64,000 nucleotides of DNA, from NCBI RefSeq assembly GCF_001618425.1, contig NZ_BDCU01000059.1, positions 1 through 64,000 of the forward strand, read 5' to 3'. Each line of letters begins with the position of its first letter. Position 1 is the stretch's first letter. This stretch comes from Nocardia fusca NBRC 14340. GTDB lineage: Bacteria; Actinomycetota; Actinomycetes; Mycobacteriales; Mycobacteriaceae. The notes under the pieces are model-generated. The model saw only the letters and a program-made list of their open reading frames with translations, was not told the DNA's origin and did not search any database. Made by a program: the position numbers and the translations under genes. Positions 54,362-63,114 of this stretch are shown in pieces.

Positions 54362-56944
54362 GTGGCACTGAGCGAGAGCCACCCGGCGCAGCAAGCCGAA
54401 GGATTGACAACTGCGCAGGCAGCCGGCCGATTGGCGACCGATGGGCCGAATGTGCTGCCTCAGCGGCCGCCCACCCGGCTGTGGCAGCGAGTGCTGACCC
54501 AATTGCGGGATCCGCTGATCATCGTGCTCTTGATCGCCGCGGCATTGACCCTAGTGACCGGCGACTGGGCGGATATGGCGGTCATCTCGATGGTGGTGGT
54601 CGTCAACACGCTTGTCGGCGTCGTCCAGGAGGTCCGGGCCGACCACGCGATTTCGGCGCTCACGGAACTGACCGCGCCCGCTGCCAGAGTGGTGCGCGAC
54701 GGCGTGCAACGCGAAATACCCGCCGCCGAGGTGGTCGTCGGCGATCTTCTCGTCCTCGGCGAAGGCGACATCCTGGCGGCGGACGCCGCCGCCTGCGAGT
54801 CGGAAGCACTCGCGATCGACGAGTCGGCGGTAACGGGCGAATCGGTACCGGTGGACAAGAACACCACCACGGAAGCCGGCCTGGCGGCGGGCACCGTCGT
54901 GGTGCGGGGACGCGGCCGAGCCGTGGTCACCGCAGTCGGAGCAGCGAGCGCGACCGGCCGGATCGCCTACCTGCTGGACCAGCGTCACGGCTCGACGCCG
55001 CTACAACGCAGGCTGACCGATTTCGGCCGGATACTGGCCGGGGTCGTGGTGGCCCTGTGTGCGGTCGTGCTCGTCCTGGGTCTGTTCCGGGGTCAACCGG
55101 TCGAGTTGATGGTGGTGACCGCGATCAGCCTCGCGGTCGCGGCCGTTCCCGAATCACTGCCCGCCGTGGTCACGCTCGCCCTGGCACTCGGTGCGCGACG
55201 GATGGCGCTGCGGCGGGCACTCGTCCGGCATCTGCCCGCCGTGGAGACGCTGGGATCGGTGACGGTGCTGGCGACCGACAAAACAGGCACCCTCACCGAA
55301 GGACGGATGGCGGCGCGCCGTATATGGACACCAGAGGTGGAGGCCTCCGTCACCGGTACCGGCTACGCACCGACGGGTGTCGTCACCGTGGCAGACCGCC
55401 CGCTGCGGCCCGGAGACCAGCCGGCGATCACGGCAGTACTGGCTGCGGGCGCCCTGTGCAACGATGCACGGCTGTCCCCTCCCACCGACACCGAGGCCAC
55501 CGAATGGACCGCACTGGGCGATCCGACCGAACTCGCCTTACTCGCCGCCGCCATGAAACTCCACCTCGACACCGACGGCCTGCGGGCCCGGATGCCCCGG
55601 GTAGCCGAGCGTCCATTCGACAGCGACCGCAAGCGAATGTCGACAGCCCATCGGCACACCGACGGCACGTACCGGATCGTCTGCAAGGGCGCGCCGGAGG
55701 CGATACTCACCGCGGCGGTGCTCGACGACGATCCGGCGTTGCCGGCGCAGGCAGCCGAGCAGGCAGAACAGTGGGCACAGGAAGGTTTCCGGGTCTTGGC
55801 GGTGGCACAAACCGATCGGGAGACCCCGCCACGCTCCGGTGATAAAGACATGGAACAGCACCTGCGCCTGCTCGGCCTGATCGCGATCTACGACCCGCCA
55901 CGGATCGCGGCAGCGGCCACCGTCGCAGCATGCGGCCGGGCCGGCATCCGTCCGGTGCTCATCACCGGTGATCACGCGGGCACGGCGCGCGCGATCGCTA
56001 CCCGACTCGGCATCCTCCGCCCCGGCGAGCCGGTGATCGACTGCCGTCGCGAGGTCGGCGACCCGGATATGGTCACCAGCCCGGTATTCGCTCGAACCTC
56101 GCCGGGGCAGAAGTTGAACATCATCGAAGCTTTGCAGCAATCCGGGCAAGTCGTGGCCATGACCGGAGATGGAGTCAACGACGGTCCCGCGCTGCAGCGG
56201 GCCGATATCGGGATAGCGATGGGTGGGCGCGGCACCGAAGTCGCCCGCCAGGCCGCCGACCTCGTGCTCGCGGACGACAATCTCGATACTGTCGTCGTCG
56301 CGGTGGAAGAAGGCCGCAGGGTCTACGACAACATCCGCAGGTTCCTCGTCTACGGCCTGGCCGGTGGCGCGGCCGAGATCGCCGTCATGTTGATCGGGCC
56401 GTTCTTCGGGCTCGGACTCCCGCTGCTCCCGGCCCAGATCCTGTGGATCAACCTGCTCACTCACGGCCTGCCCGGCGTAGCGCTGGGCGGGGAGCCTGCC
56501 GAACCGGACGCGATGAACCGGCGGCCGCGCCCGCCCACCGAAAGCATTCTGGGCGGTGGTCTGTGGCAACGCGTGCTGCGCATCGCCGTCGTCCTCACCG
56601 CGGTGACTATCGGCGTCGCCATATGGGCCGCGGCCACCGGGCGGCCGTGGCAGAGCATGGCATTCCTGGCGCTGGGCATGACCCAGCTCGGCGCGGCACT
56701 GGGTTCCCGCACCAGGGCCCGTTCGCTGGACAATCCGCTGTTGCTGGTAGCTGTCGCCGGCGCGATGCTGCTGCAGCTGGCGGGCCTGTACGTGCCGTTC
56801 CTGCGCGACGTTCTCGGTACCGAGAAACTGGCGCTACCCGACCTGCTGACGGTGTGCGCGATCTCCGTTCTCGGCTATATCGCGGTACGACTGGATCGCT
56901 TCCTGCATCCGCCGCGGCACCGCCCGGTCGAGGCGACTTCATAG
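54362..56944 (+). CDS. ctpF: CtpF-like P-type cation ATPase (Ca-type P2A)
   Basis: 860 residues (M. tuberculosis CtpF, Rv1997: 905). Actuator motif AVTGESVPVDK near 158, phosphorylated Asp305 in ATDKTGTLTEGRM, KGAPEAILTA in the nucleotide domain, MTGDGVNDGPALQRADIGIAMG near 600, and helix-4 VPESLPAVVTLALALG as in SERCA-type pumps. CtpF is a DosR target thought to export Ca2+. It is only distantly similar to the 49483 pump, so the two likely move different ions. GTG 54362 has GGGAGG eight bases upstream. The long overlapping frame on the same strand is a shadow. Confidence 0.94.
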   Translation: MALSESHPAQQAEGLTTAQAAGRLATDGPNVLPQRPPTRLWQRVLTQLRDPLIIVLLIAAALTLVTGDWADMAVISMVVVVNTLVGVVQEVRADHAISALTELTAPAARVVRDGVQREIPAAEVVVGDLLVLGEGDILAADAAACESEALAIDESAVTGESVPVDKNTTTEAGLAAGTVVVRGRGRAVVTAVGAASATGRIAYLLDQRHGSTPLQRRLTDFGRILAGVVVALCAVVLVLGLFRGQPVELMVVTAISLAVAAVPESLPAVVTLALALGARRMALRRALVRHLPAVETLGSVTVLATDKTGTLTEGRMAARRIWTPEVEASVTGTGYAPTGVVTVADRPLRPGDQPAITAVLAAGALCNDARLSPPTDTEATEWTALGDPTELALLAAAMKLHLDTDGLRARMPRVAERPFDSDRKRMSTAHRHTDGTYRIVCKGAPEAILTAAVLDDDPALPAQAAEQAEQWAQEGFRVLAVAQTDRETPPRSGDKDMEQHLRLLGLIAIYDPPRIAAAATVAACGRAGIRPVLITGDHAGTARAIATRLGILRPGEPVIDCRREVGDPDMVTSPVFARTSPGQKLNIIEALQQSGQVVAMTGDGVNDGPALQRADIGIAMGGRGTEVARQAADLVLADDNLDTVVVAVEEGRRVYDNIRRFLVYGLAGGAAEIAVMLIGPFFGLGLPLLPAQILWINLLTHGLPGVALGGEPAEPDAMNRRPRPPTESILGGGLWQRVLRIAVVLTAVTIGVAIWAAATGRPWQSMAFLALGMTQLGAALGSRTRARSLDNPLLLVAVAGAMLLQLAGLYVPFLRDVLGTEKLALPDLLTVCAISVLGYIAVRLDRFLHPPRHRPVEATS

Positions 56945-57014
56945 GGCAGAACCGCAGAATCGACGACACCGGACACGCTGGTGCCACGGAGAGACCTGAT
57001 GAGCACTGACCGGA

Positions 57015-57584
57015 CTAGAGTGCCGCGGTGTCCACGATCTGCACGTCCTCGACTCCCGCGATCGTCCGCGTCATAGCCGCCAGGACGCGCTGTTCGGTCT
57101 CGTCGGCGCAGATACCCCGAATCGTGACCGTATTGCCGGCGACCTCGACATCCCATTGGCGGTGGCTGCCGGAGTAGTCGTCGAGCAGCGAACACACCCG
57201 CGATTCGATCGCCTGCTCGTCGCGTGCCAGCGCCCGCAGCAGATCACGGCGGGACACGATGCCGACCAGCACCCCGGCCTCCACCACCGGCAGCGACCGG
57301 CGATGGTGGTCGAGGATGACCTTCACTATTTCCGGTACCTCGGCGGTGGGGCCGACCACCTGCACCGGTGTGCGCATGGCGACCCCGACCACGCTGCCTT
57401 CGCGACCGGATTCGATCGCCGCCATCGCATCCGACTCTGACAAAATCCCCACGACCCGTTCGCCGTCGTCGACAACGGGCAGGGCAGCGAATCCGTGGCC
57501 GGTCAGCAACGCGACGGCTTCCGACAGCGGGGTGTCACGGCGGACCGTGACGACTGGGCGGCTGAGAATATCTCGTGCACGCAT
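57015..57584 (-). CDS. CBS pair-BON domain protein
   Basis: 189 residues: CBS1 (about 1-58, MRARDILSRPVVTVRRDTPL), CBS2 (about 68-122, VGIVSRRDLLRALAR), then BON (about 125-189, WDVEVAGNTVTIRGICADE). The layout is half of the CBS-BON-CBS protein at 23805 plus a trailing BON. GAGGTGATC precedes ATG 57584. It is convergent with ctpF. A DosR-like site is 149 bases upstream, overlapping the stop of the next membrane protein gene. CBS domains likely sense adenylates; BON may place it at the membrane. Confidence 0.92.
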   Translation of the reverse strand: MRARDILSRPVVTVRRDTPLSEAVALLTGHGFAALPVVDDGERVVGILSESDAMAAIESGREGSVVGVAMRTPVQVVGPTAEVPEIVKVILDHHRRSLPVVEAGVLVGIVSRRDLLRALARDEQAIESRVCSLLDDYSGSHRQWDVEVAGNTVTIRGICADETEQRVLAAMTRTIAGVEDVQIVDTAAL

Positions 57585-57732
57585 TCCTGATCACCTCGTG
57601 TACCTGTGCGGGCCGAATCGAACGCGCCGGGCGCCATGACATCCGCTCTATTTCGAGCGTCGTCGGGTTCCCGCTCCTTACCAGGCTCGGCGCCGTCGCT
57701 CGCTGCCACCAGTGCACAACTGCCGTTTCGTG

Positions 57733-57746
57733 GGGACCAAAGTCAT
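57733..57746. promoter_or_regulatory. DosR-box-like site upstream of CBS-BON gene
   Basis: GGGACCAAAGTCAT, 12 of 14 matches to GGGACYWWRGTCCC. It overlaps the stop codon (57743-57745) of the membrane protein gene upstream. Confidence 0.5.
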
Positions 57747-58726
57747 TTCTCGACAACGTCCGGTGCCGCTGCGAGAAGGACCCGCGAGTCCGCGGCCGGG
57801 GCACATTCAGATGCTGCTGCCGAGTCGGTCACACCAGCTTCGGGCCGTCGCCCCGCGGGGGGGATTTCGGCCGGCCGGGCCCGGGACCGGAGGCCGACGA
57901 TCACCCGCACAGGCGGTTCCGGTGCTCGAGCGATCCCCGTCGGATATCGGTGCGTGTGCAGCACCGGCCCGGTGGTTTCTCGGGTCGCCGGCTTATCACT
58001 GCACCGGACAGCGAGGCGAAGATGCTCAGGAGCGAAAACAGGGACGAGATAGGCGCCGGTGATGGGGGCTGCGACCGCACCGCGGAGGGTCGCCCCGAGT
58101 ACCGCTACGACGAAGACGAACATGGTGGCCGGTGACCCGCTGCTGCTCAGCGACTGGGCCACGGCGACGAAGACCGCCGCTCCCATGATCCAGGCCACGG
58201 CATTCGCCCATATCCAGAGCGCCGCCTCATCCGACCAATGCCGCAGAACGCACCACTGGGCGGTTCCGAGCGCGAACGCCATCACCAACATCCCCGAGGC
58301 CACCACTGGGACCTGGGTGAAGACCGGCCAGGTCGCAACCTTCGCCCCGTGAACGATGGCCAGCAGAATCACCGCCCACTCGACGACAGCGGCTGCCGCC
58401 GTGGCCAGGATCCAATCCCTGACCACTAGCGACCCCAACCGGCGGCGCAGTACGCGCGCCTGGAAGCACGCCAGCCCGGCGCCGCCCACCATTGCCGCGA
58501 ACAGTAGGACAGCAGCCGCCTTCCAGTGAGATAGGTCCGGCGCCGACAGACAGACCACAACCGGAAGCGCCCATGCGGCGGCAGCTCCGATCGTCGTCGC
58601 GGCGACCCAGCGCCGACGCAGATCCCGGGACGCCGCACCGACCGTGGACGGCAGCAGAGGCGTCCCAGTCAGGGGCTCCTGACCAAAGGGCTCCTGACGG
58701 TTGCTGCGCTGCTCGATCGTTGCCAT
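57743..58726 (-). CDS. Multi-pass membrane protein, unknown function
   Basis: 327 residues. After a polar N-terminus there are about seven predicted helices between residues 55 and 240, for example WALPVVVCLSAPDL, AAVLLFAAMVGGAGLACF, WILATAAAAVVEWAVILLAI, VVASGMLVMAFALGTAQW and MFVFVVAVLGATLRGAV. The last 85 residues are Arg/Pro/Ala-rich and probably cytoplasmic. ATG 58726 is chosen over the longer frame; the ribosome site is weak. I do not recognise a named family. Two DosR-like sites precede it, one perfect (58859). It may belong to the conserved membrane proteins of unknown role in dormancy regulons. Confidence 0.78.
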   Translation of the reverse strand: MATIEQRSNRQEPFGQEPLTGTPLLPSTVGAASRDLRRRWVAATTIGAAAAWALPVVVCLSAPDLSHWKAAAVLLFAAMVGGAGLACFQARVLRRRLGSLVVRDWILATAAAAVVEWAVILLAIVHGAKVATWPVFTQVPVVASGMLVMAFALGTAQWCVLRHWSDEAALWIWANAVAWIMGAAVFVAVAQSLSSSGSPATMFVFVVAVLGATLRGAVAAPITGAYLVPVFAPEHLRLAVRCSDKPATRETTGPVLHTHRYPTGIARAPEPPVRVIVGLRSRARPAEIPPAGRRPEAGVTDSAAASECAPAADSRVLLAAAPDVVEK

Positions 58727-58792
58727 GTGCTGTCCCAGGTCGATGCGAAATGATCCGTACCCGATACTTCGCCCGAAACTCCGATCAGCACA

Positions 58793-58806
58793 GAAACCAA
58801 AGTCAC
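58793..58806. promoter_or_regulatory. DosR-box-like site, proximal, upstream of membrane protein
   Basis: GAAACCAAAGTCAC, 11 of 14 matches to GGGACYWWRGTCCC, 67 bases before ATG 58726. Confidence 0.45.
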
Positions 58807-58858
58807 CGTTCACAACGCCGGACGGACCCGCACCGCGGGAGTGACTCGCATCTCATGA

Positions 58859-58872
58859 GGGACCTTGGTCCC
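58859..58872. promoter_or_regulatory. Perfect DosR-box-like site upstream of membrane protein
   Basis: GGGACCTTGGTCCC matches all 14 positions of GGGACYWWRGTCCC and is the best site in the window. It lies 133 bases before the membrane protein start and 66 bases from the proximal site. Confidence 0.75.
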
Positions 58873-58966
58873 GATACGAGCGACATGTAGGTCCGGCTCC
58901 TCATTCGAGTGGCCGAGCGGGCCCCGCCCCCGAATGCAGCCCGGCGACGGCAGCACCGAAGGCGGT

Positions 58967-59865
58967 TCAGCCGCGATAGGCGGACCGTACGACGAGCATC
59001 GGCACTTCCACCGTGTGCAGCAGCGTATTACTGGTCGAGCCGAGGACCATGCTGGAGAATCCGCCGCGGCCGTGGCTGCCCACAACCAGCAACTGGGCCT
59101 CCTCGGATTCTTCGAGCAGGGAACGCACGGGCCTGTTCACCGTCACCACCGACCGCACCCGGACGTCGGGATAGCGTTCCGGGTACTCGCCCAGGCTCCG
59201 AGTCAGCACCGCGCGAGCAGGTTCTTCCCACCCCTCGACCGAAACATCCAGACTGCTGGTATCGGTCCAGGCGTGCACCGCGACCAGGTCCACTTTCCTG
59301 CGGGTAGCTTCGTCGAAGGCCAGTGCTGTTGCGGGCCTGCTGTTCGCGGTGCCGTCGACACCCACCACCACCGGCTTGGTGACCGATACCGGGTCCAGCG
59401 CGGACAGCGTGTGGACGACAGCCACCGGGCAGTGGGCGTGATGCGTGGTGGCGGTACTCACCGACCCGAGAAGCCCACGCTGGAACGCACCCATTCCACG
59501 GCTGCCCACAACCAGCATCTGGGCATGTGCGGATCTCGCGATGAGAGCCGGTGCGATGAGTTCGAAAGTCAGTTCCGTCGTGACCACTGGTTCGGATCCC
59601 GAAGAAGCTGCCCGTGCTGTCCGGGCGGCTTCGGCCAGAATCTGCTCGCCCTCATGGCCGAGCCGGCGCCGATCGGCCGGGGCGGGCGCTGTATCGGGAT
59701 CGTAGCCTCCGGGTATCCCATCGACGTGATGATATGGAGTGCGCAGCCGCGCAGAACAGCCTCGGCGGACGCCCACGCCACCGCTCGGCAGGCACTGGTC
59801 GAACCGTCGGCGGCCGCCAGTATCGTCTGCTCCGCTGCGGTATCCGGGTTGTTGTCGCTGGGCAT
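58967..59865 (-). pseudogene. Tandem-domain universal stress protein, frameshifted
   Basis: Reading from ATG 59865 (GGAAGGA upstream) gives a normal Usp start, AEQTILAAADGSTSACRAVA, down to LHIITSMG near 59725. The rest of the protein continues in the neighbouring frame as IPGGYDPDTAPAPADRRRLG and runs to 58967 with both ATP loops intact (GSRGMGAFQRGLLGSVSTA, GSHGRGGFSSMVLGSTSNT). Restoring one G in the GGG run around 59714-59716 would join the halves into about 299 residues, matching the intact paralogue at 11781. Either the gene is newly inactivated or the base is a sequencing error. Without the shift the product stops early and lacks both ATP loops. Confidence 0.85.
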
Positions 59866-59920
59866 GGGGAATCCTTCCGACCGGAACACCGGCGCCCTCG
59901 GGGACGAGTCCCGCTGCATG

Positions 59921-60517
59921 TCAGGGTGAGTTCTCGGCGATGCCGGTGGCGGCGCGCCACTCTGTATCCCACTGCTTGTCCCTGCGCCGGGACAGCAGCC
60001 ACGACACCACGCACACCGTGCACCAGGCACCCGAAGTGCCGAGCAGAAGAACCGTGACCGCGGTGGTGACACCGGTCGTTGCCGCAACATCGGGATTCCG
60101 GGGTGGGTCGGCCCGAGTGCCGTGCTCGTCGATCCAGACCGCGATCCGGTCACCGGCCAGGGCCGTGGCAGGCACGGGCACCTCCGCTTCGCCGCTGCGG
60201 CCGTTGCTCTTCCAGGCAACTCGCGCTTCCCCGGAATGCACACCGGTCGCCACGGGCTCACTCACGATCTCTGCCTCGACGGCGGATCTCGTCGCATGTT
60301 CGATCCGCACGGCCGCTGCTGTATCGGTGTAGGAGGTGGTGCCCAGCGCTCCCGCGACCGGGACCAGCAGCGCCACCGCGATCACCGCGGCCATCCGGAG
60401 GACGGTTTCGAAGCGATCGCACGGGCGCATCAGCATGCTCGGATTGCTTGGTCGCAGCGCCCAGATCCGAGTGAGTGCCGCCCACGGTATGGGTGCCATC
60501 GGCGCGGGTTCCGGCAT
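59921..60517 (-). CDS. Rv1733c-like transmembrane protein
   Basis: 198 residues with two membrane helices, about 44-66 (AAVIAVALLVPVAGALGTTSY) and 158-182 (TAVTVLLLGTSGAWCTVCVV), around an extracytoplasmic domain of about 85 residues containing GDRIAVWIDEHGTRADPP. This is the layout and partial sequence of M. tuberculosis Rv1733c (210 residues), a DosR-induced membrane protein and T-cell antigen of unknown function. ATG 60517 is preferred over GTG 60526 because AAGAGG lies eight bases before it. A weak DosR-like site is 64 bases upstream. Confidence 0.88.
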   Translation of the reverse strand: MPEPAPMAPIPWAALTRIWALRPSNPSMLMRPCDRFETVLRMAAVIAVALLVPVAGALGTTSYTDTAAAVRIEHATRSAVEAEIVSEPVATGVHSGEARVAWKSNGRSGEAEVPVPATALAGDRIAVWIDEHGTRADPPRNPDVAATTGVTTAVTVLLLGTSGAWCTVCVVSWLLSRRRDKQWDTEWRAATGIAENSP

Positions 60518-60580
60518 CACGAACACCTCTTCCGGCTCGGACTACGAATCGAGTCTCGCGTGTCGAGGCGGTACGGGTCA

Positions 60581-60594
60581 GAGAAGAAAGTCAC
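60581..60594. promoter_or_regulatory. Weak DosR-box-like site upstream of Rv1733c-like gene
   Basis: GAGAAGAAAGTCAC, 10 of 14 matches to GGGACYWWRGTCCC; the right half AAAGTCAC equals that at 58799. It marks the apparent right end of the DosR island. Confidence 0.35.
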
Positions 60595-60676
60595 TTCCCC
60601 GACGGGCCGATGACCTCGGCCGGACACCACGCGCCGATGCCCCGCGAACCTCGGGTCGGGGGCATCGGCGTTTCGG

Positions 60677-61468
60677 TCAGGAGCGCAGATCTCGCTGATC
60701 GAACCGCAGGAATCCGCACGCGACCATGGCTGCCGAAGCCGCAGCGAGGATGCTCGCGTCGGCCCATTGCATTCCGTGCCGCAGGGGTTCGCCGCCGATG
60801 TAGTAGTGGAACGGCGACAGGTACTTCAGCCAATCGGCTCCGATCACCCCGGCGAGGTTTCCCGCGATGTAGGTGAGCACACCGATACCCACCGAGATAC
60901 CCAGTACCTGGCCGCGTTGGCCGAGCGCGGCACCCAACCCGATGGCCAGCGCACCGAAAGTGATGCCCAGCAGCGCCAAATGTACGCACTGGGCCGCGAA
61001 TTCGCCGATTCCGATCGACTCGAGATCGGCCGTGGAGCGCACCGCGAGCATGCCGAGAAATACCAGTAAGGCGATCGCGTTAGCACCGGTGACCAGGCCG
61101 GCGAAACGTTGTACGGCGAGCGGGATGCGGCCGACCGGGTGGGCGAGGAGCAGGTCCAGGTAGCCGGTTTCCTCGTCCCCGGCGACGGCCCGGGCACCGA
61201 AGGTCACGCCGAAGGCCATCACCAACAGCGGAAGCAGCAAACCGAAAACGGTGGAGCCCAGATACCCTGCGGCCGAGCTCATATCGTCCATCCGCAAGGC
61301 CTCGCGCATCGCTTCGGGGTAGGTCCGCACGGTTTCGGCCATACCGCCTTCGGAGACCTGCGGGTAGAAAGCGGCATACATCAATCCGATCACTGCCGTG
61401 CCGATCGACCAGGCGAGCAGACCGCGACGGTTGTCGACAAGGGTTCGGGTGTAGATATCAGGCAGCAT
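60677..61468 (-). CDS. ABC-2 type exporter permease
   Basis: 263 residues with six predicted helices (first LLAWSIGTAVIGLMYAAFY, last near residue 240) and the ABC-2 middle motif region GDEETGYLDLLLAHPVGRI between helices 2 and 3. It pairs with the ATPase gene upstream, which overlaps it by 11 bases (61458-61468). Such two-gene exporters often move antimicrobial compounds or lipids; cargo is unknown here. Regulation is probably through the divergent MarR-type gene. Confidence 0.92.
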   Translation of the reverse strand: MLPDIYTRTLVDNRRGLLAWSIGTAVIGLMYAAFYPQVSEGGMAETVRTYPEAMREALRMDDMSSAAGYLGSTVFGLLLPLLVMAFGVTFGARAVAGDEETGYLDLLLAHPVGRIPLAVQRFAGLVTGANAIALLVFLGMLAVRSTADLESIGIGEFAAQCVHLALLGITFGALAIGLGAALGQRGQVLGISVGIGVLTYIAGNLAGVIGADWLKYLSPFHYYIGGEPLRHGMQWADASILAAASAAMVACGFLRFDQRDLRS

Positions 61469-62357
61469 CGGCTTCTCCGGTGTAGTAGCTGTAAAACAGA
61501 TCTTCGAGTGCGGGCTCGGTGACCAGCAGTCCCGCGACGTGGTGCCCGGCGAGGGCGCGCAGCAGAGCGTCCGGACTGCCTGTCACCTGGCAGCGCAGAG
61601 TCATGCCCTCGGTCCGGACCTCGGCGACACCGGCCAGCGTGGTGAATTCGGCCGGATCGACCGGCCGGGTGAAGGTGACCTCGACGGCGCGGACGGCGTC
61701 AACGCGCAGACCCGCGACGGTGTCGAGGGCGACGAGGCGGCCTTCGCGGATGATGGCGACCCGGTCCGCGACCGCTTCGACTTCGCTCATGATGTGGCTG
61801 GACATGAAAACCGTCTGCCCGGCGGCCGCGGCTTCGGCGACCATGTCCAGGAAGGTCTGCTGGGCCAGGGGATCCAGCCCCGAGGTGGGCTCGTCCAAGA
61901 TGAGCAGCTCGGGTTCGTGCATGAACGCCTGCACCAGCCCGACCTTCTGCCGGTTGCCCTTCGACAAGGCCGAGATCTGTTTGTGCTGATCCAACTCCAG
62001 CCGCTCACACAACGCATCGATGCGGTCTGCGCCCGATCCGCTCCGCAAGGCGGCAAGAAACCGCAGCGCCGCGCCGACGCGCTGCCGACCAGGAGCGACG
62101 AAATCACCGGCGAGATAACCGATCCGCGCATGTAGCGCGACGGCGTCGGCGCGCGGGTCCAGTCCGAGCACCCGGGCCGTGCCGCTGGTGGGCCGGATCA
62201 GGTCCAGCAGCAATCGGATCGTGGTGGATTTCCCGGCGCCGTTGGGACCCAGATAGCCGAACACCTCCCCTTGTTCCACCGATAGAGACAGTTCGGTCAG
62301 ACCTCGTGCCGAGCCGTAGGTCTTCGTGAGCCCGTTCAGCTCGATTGCTTTCACCAT
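61458..62357 (-). CDS. ABC exporter ATP-binding protein
   Basis: 299 residues. Walker A GPNGAGKSTT near residue 38, Q-loop region GYLAGDF, ABC signature LSKGNRQKVGLVQAF near 134, Walker B LLILDEPTSGLD near 153, and switch His in SSHIMSEVEAVADR. The last 80 residues form the C-terminal regulatory domain common in DrrA/CcmA-type exporters. ATG 62357 opens just downstream of two AT-rich palindromes. It is coupled by overlap with the permease and divergent from the MarR-type regulator. Confidence 0.94.
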   Translation of the reverse strand: MVKAIELNGLTKTYGSARGLTELSLSVEQGEVFGYLGPNGAGKSTTIRLLLDLIRPTSGTARVLGLDPRADAVALHARIGYLAGDFVAPGRQRVGAALRFLAALRSGSGADRIDALCERLELDQHKQISALSKGNRQKVGLVQAFMHEPELLILDEPTSGLDPLAQQTFLDMVAEAAAAGQTVFMSSHIMSEVEAVADRVAIIREGRLVALDTVAGLRVDAVRAVEVTFTRPVDPAEFTTLAGVAEVRTEGMTLRCQVTGSPDALLRALAGHHVAGLLVTEPALEDLFYSYYTGEADAA

Positions 62358-62373
62358 AGGACAGAAAGTATCG

Positions 62374-62386
62374 AACTTTCAAAGTT
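62374..62386. promoter_or_regulatory. Palindromic operator 1 between ABC exporter and MarR gene
   Basis: AACTTTCAAAGTT is a perfect 13-base palindrome 17 bases before the ABC ATPase start. AT-rich in a GC-rich genome, and of the size bound by MarR-family dimers. Confidence 0.6.
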
Positions 62387-62391
62387 TTGTA

Positions 62392-62406
62392 AATATTCAG
62401 AATATT
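62392..62406. promoter_or_regulatory. Palindromic operator 2 between ABC exporter and MarR gene
   Basis: AATATT-CAG-AATATT is a perfect inverted repeat whose centre lies 19 bases from that of the first palindrome and 31 bases before the regulator GTG. It probably overlaps the regulator's promoter. Confidence 0.6.
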
Positions 62407-62429
62407 CGCAGTTCTGGTACCTTCGCGGT

Positions 62430-62921
62430 GTGGGAACCAACGAGCGATTGCGAGATGCGGCAGAGAAACTGGCCCTGACCCTGTCGGCGGGTGGCGGGAT
62501 GCAACGTTCGACCGCGCGCGTACTGACAGCGCTGCTCTACACCGAGCAGGACACAATGACCGCCGCCGACCTGTGCGCGGAACTGTCGATCAGTTCCGGG
62601 GCGGTCTCTACCGCGATAAAGCACCTGATACCGGTCGGGCTGATCGAACGCGTACCCGCGCCGGGCAGTCGCCGCGATCACTACCGGTTCCGCAGCGGCG
62701 CGTGGGCGGCATTGATGTCGCAGCAGAACATGCTGCTGGCCACCATGCGCGATTCGGCCCAGGAAGGCATAGACGCCACCAGCGCGGACACCGTCACCGC
62801 CCGGCGCCTGCACGAAATGCAGGACTTCTACACCTTCATGCTCAACGAACTGGTCCCGTTGATCGACCGATGGCGCGAGCAATACACCGCTGACCATCCT
62901 TCCCCGGATACCTCGCTGTAG
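62430..62921 (+). CDS. MarR/GbsR-family transcriptional regulator
   Basis: 163 residues with one winged HTH: TARVLTALLYTEQDTMTAAD, recognition helix SISSGAVSTAIKHLIPVGLI, and wing RVPAPGSRRDHYRF. The remaining helices form the dimer interface, as in GbsR-like proteins beside ABC exporters. GTG 62430 has no ribosome site, so it may be translated from a leaderless transcript. It is divergent from the ABC exporter with two palindromes between, so local repression relieved by an exported compound is likely (inference). Confidence 0.9.
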   Translation: MGTNERLRDAAEKLALTLSAGGGMQRSTARVLTALLYTEQDTMTAADLCAELSISSGAVSTAIKHLIPVGLIERVPAPGSRRDHYRFRSGAWAALMSQQNMLLATMRDSAQEGIDATSADTVTARRLHEMQDFYTFMLNELVPLIDRWREQYTADHPSPDTSL

Positions 62922-63114
62922 CCCGCGAGCCTCGGGAATTGCAGCGCCCGAGCCGTAGGAAGGAGTGGTTCGGTCCACTGGAGTCACGAACCCGCGGTTT
63001 GCGTTTCCAGCGGTCTTTACGGCATCTTTACAGTAGGAGAGCCGGGAAGTCTGGTCGGCGTACCCGGTCCGATTGCGGGCCGGGGTCGATGCCGACGAAA
63101 GATGACACGCGCTG

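Noticed and set aside
54295..55842. 515-codon open frame on the plus strand overlapping ctpF
   Set aside because: Arg/Gly-rich out-of-frame shadow of ctpF, which has all P-type ATPase motifs in its own frame.
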